64,000 bases of DNA from positions 1 to 64,000 of the forward strand of contig CACJBM010000004.1 of NCBI GenBank assembly GCA_902591645.1. The letters run 5' to 3'. A model generated the notes under the pieces. The model searched no databases. It was not told the DNA's origin and saw only the letters and a list, made by a program, of their open reading frames with translations. How positions within the stretch are numbered: position 1 is the stretch's first letter; each line of letters starts with the position of its first letter. The position numbers were made by a program, and so were the translations under genes. The DNA comes from an uncultured Verrucomicrobiota bacterium. GTDB taxonomy: Bacteria; Verrucomicrobiota; Verrucomicrobiae; Verrucomicrobiales; DEV007. This document shows positions 59,549-64,000 of the stretch, piece by piece.

Positions 59549-62191
59549 ATGATTAGAATAAATACAAGGGTCCTTAATATTACCATATGTATAATTCATT
59601 TTATATTGGTTCCGTTTTCAATTGCCGAGCCTAAGCCGAACATTGTGTTTGTCCTGACTGATGATCTTGGTTGGGCAGAACTTGGTTGTTATGGCAATAA
59701 ATTCAATGAGACTCCGAACCTTGATCGAATGGCACATGAAGGCATGCGATTTACTCAGGCCTATGCTGCGGCTCCGGTCTGCTCTCCATATCGTGCGGCA
59801 TTATTAACTGGGTTGCATCCAGCCAGATTGGGGATCATGGATTATCTCAGACCCAATTCCGCAAACCGTCTTCCGTCCGACTTAGTTACTTTGCCGGAAA
59901 CGCTCCAAGCAAATGGCTATTCGACTGGGATGATTGGAAAGTGGCACCTTTCCGGGTACAGTTATCATGAGGCGGAATTTGAAACTCGCCCAACGGATCA
60001 TGGCTTTGACTGGAACTTTGGATCAGAGCTTAAAGGGGTCGGAAATGGTGCCAATACTTGGCCTTACATCTTTCGTACCCAACCGATCCGATGGATTGAT
60101 ATCGAGAAGAATCGTCTCGGTGAAAAAGAGAATCTTACGGACCGATTAAACTTTGAGGCTGTTGATTTTATTAGACGTAACAAAGAAAGACCTTTTTTCC
60201 TCTATCTTTCGCACTATGCCCCGCATTCTATTCTCAATGGTAGGCCCGATCTTGTGGAAAAGTATCGCAAAAAACATCCTCCTGGAAAATCAGGCCGTAA
60301 GAATTGCTATATTTGTGAGGATGCTGGTCTCGGTAAAGGTGATCCTGGTAATCATTGGGCCATGGATCATAATCCCCACCTCGCAGCAATGCTTGAGGGC
60401 ATTGATGATGGGATCGGTAAGATTCGGGCTGAACTTGCCGCGCAAAAACTTTTAGAGAATACCATATTCATTTTTTCCAGTGACAATGGAGGTGAGTCCA
60501 GTGTCTGTTCAAATGCTCCGCTCCGTGGCGGGAAAAGTCAGCTCTATGAGGGAGGGATCCGAGTGCCGCTCATCATCCAATGGCCGGACAATGTTCCGGC
60601 CGGAACCGTGAACGAGGTGCCGACCATTAATACGGATTTTTATCCGACCTTATTGAATGCTGCGAACATCAAATTGACAGGCGAGGTGGACGGGTCATCA
60701 GCACTTACTAACTGGAAAAATCCGAAAGCTTCTAGAGAACAGCCCCTTTATTGGCATTATCCGCTCGATCGCTCACATTTTCTTGGTGGGTTCAGTGGTG
60801 GTGCTGTGCGTGATGGTGAGTGGAAACTTATCGAGAAGTTTGATGCAGGTTCTACTGAACTCTATTCTCTAGTTAATGATCCTTCTGAGGAAAAAGATAT
60901 CTCTAATCAAAATCCTGACAAGGTCATTGAGCTTAAGAAGAAGCTATCTGAATGGCGTGATCGAGTCTCTGCTCGAATCCCATCTGCGCCATTATTAACT
61001 GATCCCCGGAAGCTTTATTTTGCTGAGCATTTTTCCGGCCCTGCCAGTGAAAGGCTCTGGTATAATGGAGACTGGTCAGCAGAGAATGGTGTTCTTCAAC
61101 GTATTAATACCGGCACTGAAAATACCCGGATATTCCTTCGTGACGCTGTCTATGATGATGTTCTGATCCGGTTTGATTTTCAGTTCCAAGATTCGAAAGA
61201 TATTCGCTTAGTTACTGGAAGTGATGGTCACTACAATTCTGTTGTTCATTTGCGCCGTGACCATTTCTATATTCAGACTGCAAAAGACAGTTCAGGACCT
61301 TATTTTTCTTATCGTCACAGCGAGTGTTCTTATAATTTTGATTCGGACCGTTGGTATACCATGACTGTAGAGTTTATCGATGACCATTTAGTGGCGCACC
61401 TTGATCGCGATCATGTAGCTTATGCTAATCATCCGATCATTAATAAGGAGCGTACCTACTTTGCTTTTCAGGTCGATGATAAGCCCGCAGCCTTTGATAA
61501 TATTCAAATCCTTCAAGCCAGGAAATCCCCAAAATTTGAGTCCAATCATGAACATTTAAAGTCGACCATAAATAAGCACCCTTTCAAGAAGCCATTAAAG
61601 CAAGAATATGAGATACGGAAAACTAATGCTCATGAGTGGTTCTATCAACGCCAAGAAGAGTACCGCTCCTTAGTAAAGACAGTTGAAGAATTAGATCAGA
61701 ATAGAAAAGAACGTTTCCCCTCAGCTTTCAGATCACATAAGGAGATAAAGAAGAAGGCACTTGCGTTACGTAAGGAGTTGAACAAGGAGGATCCTAAATA
61801 CAAAGAACTCTTACACGCAACGCATCGAGCAAAACGTGCCATTGAAGCTTATCTTATTGAACAAAATCCAGAAGTCTCTGATTATCCTAATAGCCGGCGC
61901 AAAGCGGCAATAGAGAAACTGCGTAGCAAACATTTAGACTCAATAGGCTATAAGAAATTAATCCTTGCCCTTGAGTTTGCTCAGAAGAAACTTGAGAAGG
62001 CTTATCCGCGGGCCTTTATTTCCGATGAAGAAATCAAAGAGTCCCGCAAGGCTGAGCATAATAGCGTTAAGGGAGATCCATTATATAAAGAACTACAAAA
62101 GGCTCGGTCCGATGCTTATAGGGCTCAGGAAAATTATCTATTTACCAATGATCAAAAGCTGACCGAGTTGAAAGAACTCTTGAACAAGTAA
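59549..62191 (+). CDS. Large sulfatase with lectin-like domain and C-terminal coiled coil
   Basis: An 880-aa protein with signal peptide ITICIIHFILVPFSIA. Residues about 28-490 are a sulfatase: VFVLTDDLGWAELGCYGN, CSPYRAALLTGLHPARLG (Cys 78), GMIGKWHLSG, FSSDNGGESS and GGIRVPLIIQWP. Residues about 495-660 form a concanavalin-like/DUF1080-like beta domain (KLYFAEHFSGPASERLWYNG to FDNIQILQARKS). The last 210 residues are highly charged and helical, with three loosely repeated units (RFPSAFRSHKEIKKKALALR; YPRAFISDEEIKESRKAE), perhaps a cell-surface stalk. Such a tail is not part of ordinary sulfatases. Its TAA stop shares one base with the next ATG, so it is coupled to the DUF1552 gene. Confidence 0.9.
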   Translation: MIRINTRVLNITICIIHFILVPFSIAEPKPNIVFVLTDDLGWAELGCYGNKFNETPNLDRMAHEGMRFTQAYAAAPVCSPYRAALLTGLHPARLGIMDYLRPNSANRLPSDLVTLPETLQANGYSTGMIGKWHLSGYSYHEAEFETRPTDHGFDWNFGSELKGVGNGANTWPYIFRTQPIRWIDIEKNRLGEKENLTDRLNFEAVDFIRRNKERPFFLYLSHYAPHSILNGRPDLVEKYRKKHPPGKSGRKNCYICEDAGLGKGDPGNHWAMDHNPHLAAMLEGIDDGIGKIRAELAAQKLLENTIFIFSSDNGGESSVCSNAPLRGGKSQLYEGGIRVPLIIQWPDNVPAGTVNEVPTINTDFYPTLLNAANIKLTGEVDGSSALTNWKNPKASREQPLYWHYPLDRSHFLGGFSGGAVRDGEWKLIEKFDAGSTELYSLVNDPSEEKDISNQNPDKVIELKKKLSEWRDRVSARIPSAPLLTDPRKLYFAEHFSGPASERLWYNGDWSAENGVLQRINTGTENTRIFLRDAVYDDVLIRFDFQFQDSKDIRLVTGSDGHYNSVVHLRRDHFYIQTAKDSSGPYFSYRHSECSYNFDSDRWYTMTVEFIDDHLVAHLDRDHVAYANHPIINKERTYFAFQVDDKPAAFDNIQILQARKSPKFESNHEHLKSTINKHPFKKPLKQEYEIRKTNAHEWFYQRQEEYRSLVKTVEELDQNRKERFPSAFRSHKEIKKKALALRKELNKEDPKYKELLHATHRAKRAIEAYLIEQNPEVSDYPNSRRKAAIEKLRSKHLDSIGYKKLILALEFAQKKLEKAYPRAFISDEEIKESRKAEHNSVKGDPLYKELQKARSDAYRAQENYLFTNDQKLTELKELLNK

Positions 62192-63468
62192 TGAAAGCAC
62201 TTCCCAATTTTTCATCACGCCGAGCCTTTTTGCGTGCTGGAAGCGTTTGTTTGGCCTTGCCTGCTTTCGAATCATTATATGGAGCAGATGAGAGCCGACC
62301 AAAGGCGAAGAGGTTTTTATGTGTGGCTCCTACTTATGGAATGAATCCAGGAGGATTTTTCCCTCAGCAGACCGGAGCAGATTATGTTATGCCGCGGCTG
62401 CTAAAGCCGCTGGAACGGCACCGGAAGGACTTTACCATTTTTTCCAATCTGGATCATCCGGAAGTTGGTGGAGGTCATGGTTGTTCTAATACGCTACTCA
62501 ATGGAATGGAATTGAAGGATACGAAGGATCAGCCGCAACGATTACATTCGCTTGATCAGTTCCTAGCTGAAAAGATTGGACAACATACAAGATTTCCATC
62601 GTTGCGTCTCGGTTCGGGAGGTGTTTCCTGGTCTCGTTCTGGGGTAATTTTACCTAGTGAAGGGAATCCTTCTCGTGTCTTTGCTAGGATGTTTCTAAAT
62701 GAGAACTCAAAAACCAAGGCAAGGAGCCGTGAACTGCTCCGGGAAGATGCCAGTATTCTAGATGTGGTGCGTAAAGATGCTCGTCGTCTTAATGCGCGAC
62801 TAGCTAAGACTGATCAAGATAAGCTGGATGAATATTTGACATCTGTGCGAGAAGTTGAGCGAAAGTTGCAACGGCGCAATGAATGGATTGATGTGCCCAA
62901 GCCCAAGGTAAGTGACGAGGTGATTAAGGGAAACGATGATGTGGTAGTGGATCTTAATTATCCTTACAACACTCCGATCATGTATGACTTGATCATTTTG
63001 GCGCTGCAGACTAACACAACTAATGTCATCACTTTTGGACACCCTGGTGGTAATCGACTCTTCCCGTTTGATGGAATTGAATTAGGTTATCATTCTCTTA
63101 CGCATCATGGTAAGCGGCCTGATCTGCTCAAGCAATTGACGATCATAGAGCTTTATTATGCGCAGCAGTTTGCACGTTTTCTGGACCGGATCAAAGTGGC
63201 TCAAGATGAAGGAGGTCGACCGCTCCTCGATTCGACGGTAGTGATGTTTGGAAGTGGAATGGGTAATGCCAGTTCGCATTCCAGTCGCAACTTACCTATC
63301 ATGATTGCTGGGGGTGGATTTAAGACGGGGCAGCATTACCGGTTCGAAAGACATGGTCGAGATGGTCGGCCGCTCTGTGATCTCTATGTCTCCATGCTTC
63401 AGCAGCTGGGAGTGGAATCTGACCATTTTTCCACGAGCAAAGGCAATCTCAATGAGTTGCTGACATGA
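62191..63468 (+). CDS. TAT-exported DUF1552 protein
   Basis: A 425-aa protein; the signal SSRRAFLRAGSVCLALPAFE is twin-arginine. DUF1552 segments: FLCVAPTYGMNPGGFFPQQT, FTIFSNLDHPEVGGGHGCSN, KLDEYLTSVREVERKLQ, YHSLTHHGKRPDLLKQLTI and MFGSGMGNASSHSSRNLPIM. It overlaps the upstream sulfatase stop by 1 bp and the downstream cytochrome start by ATGA, so three genes form one coupled operon: sulfatase, DUF1552, cytochrome. Closest to the DUF1552 protein at 50895. Confidence 0.93.
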   Translation: MKALPNFSSRRAFLRAGSVCLALPAFESLYGADESRPKAKRFLCVAPTYGMNPGGFFPQQTGADYVMPRLLKPLERHRKDFTIFSNLDHPEVGGGHGCSNTLLNGMELKDTKDQPQRLHSLDQFLAEKIGQHTRFPSLRLGSGGVSWSRSGVILPSEGNPSRVFARMFLNENSKTKARSRELLREDASILDVVRKDARRLNARLAKTDQDKLDEYLTSVREVERKLQRRNEWIDVPKPKVSDEVIKGNDDVVVDLNYPYNTPIMYDLIILALQTNTTNVITFGHPGGNRLFPFDGIELGYHSLTHHGKRPDLLKQLTIIELYYAQQFARFLDRIKVAQDEGGRPLLDSTVVMFGSGMGNASSHSSRNLPIMIAGGGFKTGQHYRFERHGRDGRPLCDLYVSMLQQLGVESDHFSTSKGNLNELLT

Positions 63469-64000
63469 TAAATCCACGGATCTTTATAGTTTTATTTTGG
63501 TTGCCGATTTCAGCGCAATCTGCTGATCGAATTCCCGTAATTCAAAACTTTTTAGAGACCTATTGCCTGCAATGTCATGGCCCGGATAAACAGAAGGGTG
63601 ACCGTCGTTTTGACGAGTTGACGGGGGATTTCTCTAAGTTGTCTGAAGCGGAGTCTTTTCAGGAAATCCTGGACCAGTTGAACCTCGCTGAAATGCCTCC
63701 TGAAGGAAAGAAGCAACCTGAACCTGATGAACTGAAACGGGTAGTTTCTCAGCTCACTAAATCTTTAATAAGTGCGCGTGAAATGGCTTATGAAAATTCA
63801 GGAAAGAGAGTATTGCGCCGTTTGAATCGGGTAGAATATCGGAACACGGTCCGGGATCTTTTTGACCTGAAGATGCTCGACTTTGATCCGACTATCACTT
63901 TTCCACCTGACGATTCATTGAGTGGCTTTGATAACGTGGGCGAAGGTCTCGTGACTTCTGGGCATCTGCTCCAAAATTATTTGGAAGCGGCGCGTTTAGT
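63465..64000 (+). CDS. Planctomycete-type cytochrome protein, PSCyt1-DUF1587, cut by the window end
   Basis: The frame opens at ATG 63465 in the ATGA overlap and is still open at base 64000 (178 complete codons). Signal peptide NPRIFIVLFWLPISAQSA, heme site CLQCHGPDKQKGDRRFDEL (C34, C37, H38), then the DUF1587 start RRLNRVEYRNTVRDLFDL and LSGFDNVGEGLVTSGHLLQ. By comparison with the 820-aa paralogue at 52160 (same domain order so far), roughly 640 residues lie beyond the window. Partner of the DUF1552 protein just upstream. Confidence 0.9.
   Translation, partial: MINPRIFIVLFWLPISAQSADRIPVIQNFLETYCLQCHGPDKQKGDRRFDELTGDFSKLSEAESFQEILDQLNLAEMPPEGKKQPEPDELKRVVSQLTKSLISAREMAYENSGKRVLRRLNRVEYRNTVRDLFDLKMLDFDPTITFPPDDSLSGFDNVGEGLVTSGHLLQNYLEAARL

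Overview
The window looks like a chromosomal piece of a marine bacterium of the Planctomycetota-Verrucomicrobiota (PVC) group, most likely a Verrucomicrobiota with moderate GC. The evidence is the gene families: six sulfatases, five pairs of 'planctomycete-type' secreted cytochrome proteins (PSCyt1 with DUF1549/DUF1553 or DUF1587/1592/1588/1585) with TAT-exported DUF1501 or DUF1552 partners, PhoD-like and calcineurin-like phosphoesterases, a sialate O-acetylesterase-like protein, ThuA-like and TIM-barrel sugar proteins, and a protein built of repeated DP-x-x-A-x-x-WA units. No rRNA, complete tRNA or CRISPR array was found.

Layout. 1-1.8 kb: a cysQ-like phosphatase and an atypical SDR protein. 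1.8-11.5 kb: a strikingly AT-rich integrated element. It is bounded by a 45-bp imperfect direct repeat (39/45) that encodes the last residues of a DUF1501 protein, so it sits in the 3' end of the DUF1501 gene at 11470-12894. It carries a divergent tyrosine recombinase, an HUH endonuclease (replication or transfer initiator), an iteron-like CTAAG cluster, a run of unknown small proteins and lipoproteins, and a serine recombinase preceded by two micro-ORFs and a perfect 11-bp inverted repeat. I could not assign it to a named element family.

11.5-37.5 kb: secreted polymer-degradation genes (DUF1501/DUF1553 pair, sulfatases, phosphoesterases, esterases, a DUF1552/DUF1592 pair, a lactonase-like propeller) mixed with housekeeping genes. 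Among these is selD, whose active-site codon is an in-frame TGA, so the gene is longer than a plain ORF call would show and encodes a selenoprotein. 37.5-55.6 kb: more sulfatases, a GH5 glycosidase, an M6-like protease, an NYN-domain protein, a ThuA protein and two DUF1552/cytochrome pairs, several visibly GC-richer than their neighbours. A 3' fragment of tRNA-Gly lies at 55.6 kb, and a 16-nt exact match to its T-arm lies at 37.56 kb. 55.6-64 kb: an AstE-type carboxypeptidase fused to a class-I amidotransferase-like domain, an EF-hand protein that continues through an in-frame TGA into an iodothyronine-deiodinase-like domain, two sulfatases, and a DUF1552/cytochrome pair cut by the window end.

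How it fits together. The accessory chromosome is organised around periplasmic or surface breakdown of sulfated, acetylated and phosphorylated polymers. The two TGA-containing genes support each other: a Sec-type SelD makes selenophosphate for selenocysteine synthesis, and the deiodinase-like protein, overlapping a sulfatase gene by ATGA, is a user of it. SelA, SelB and tRNA-Sec would have to be elsewhere in the genome. Start sites were chosen by signal peptides and Shine-Dalgarno spacing and are often uncertain by a few codons.
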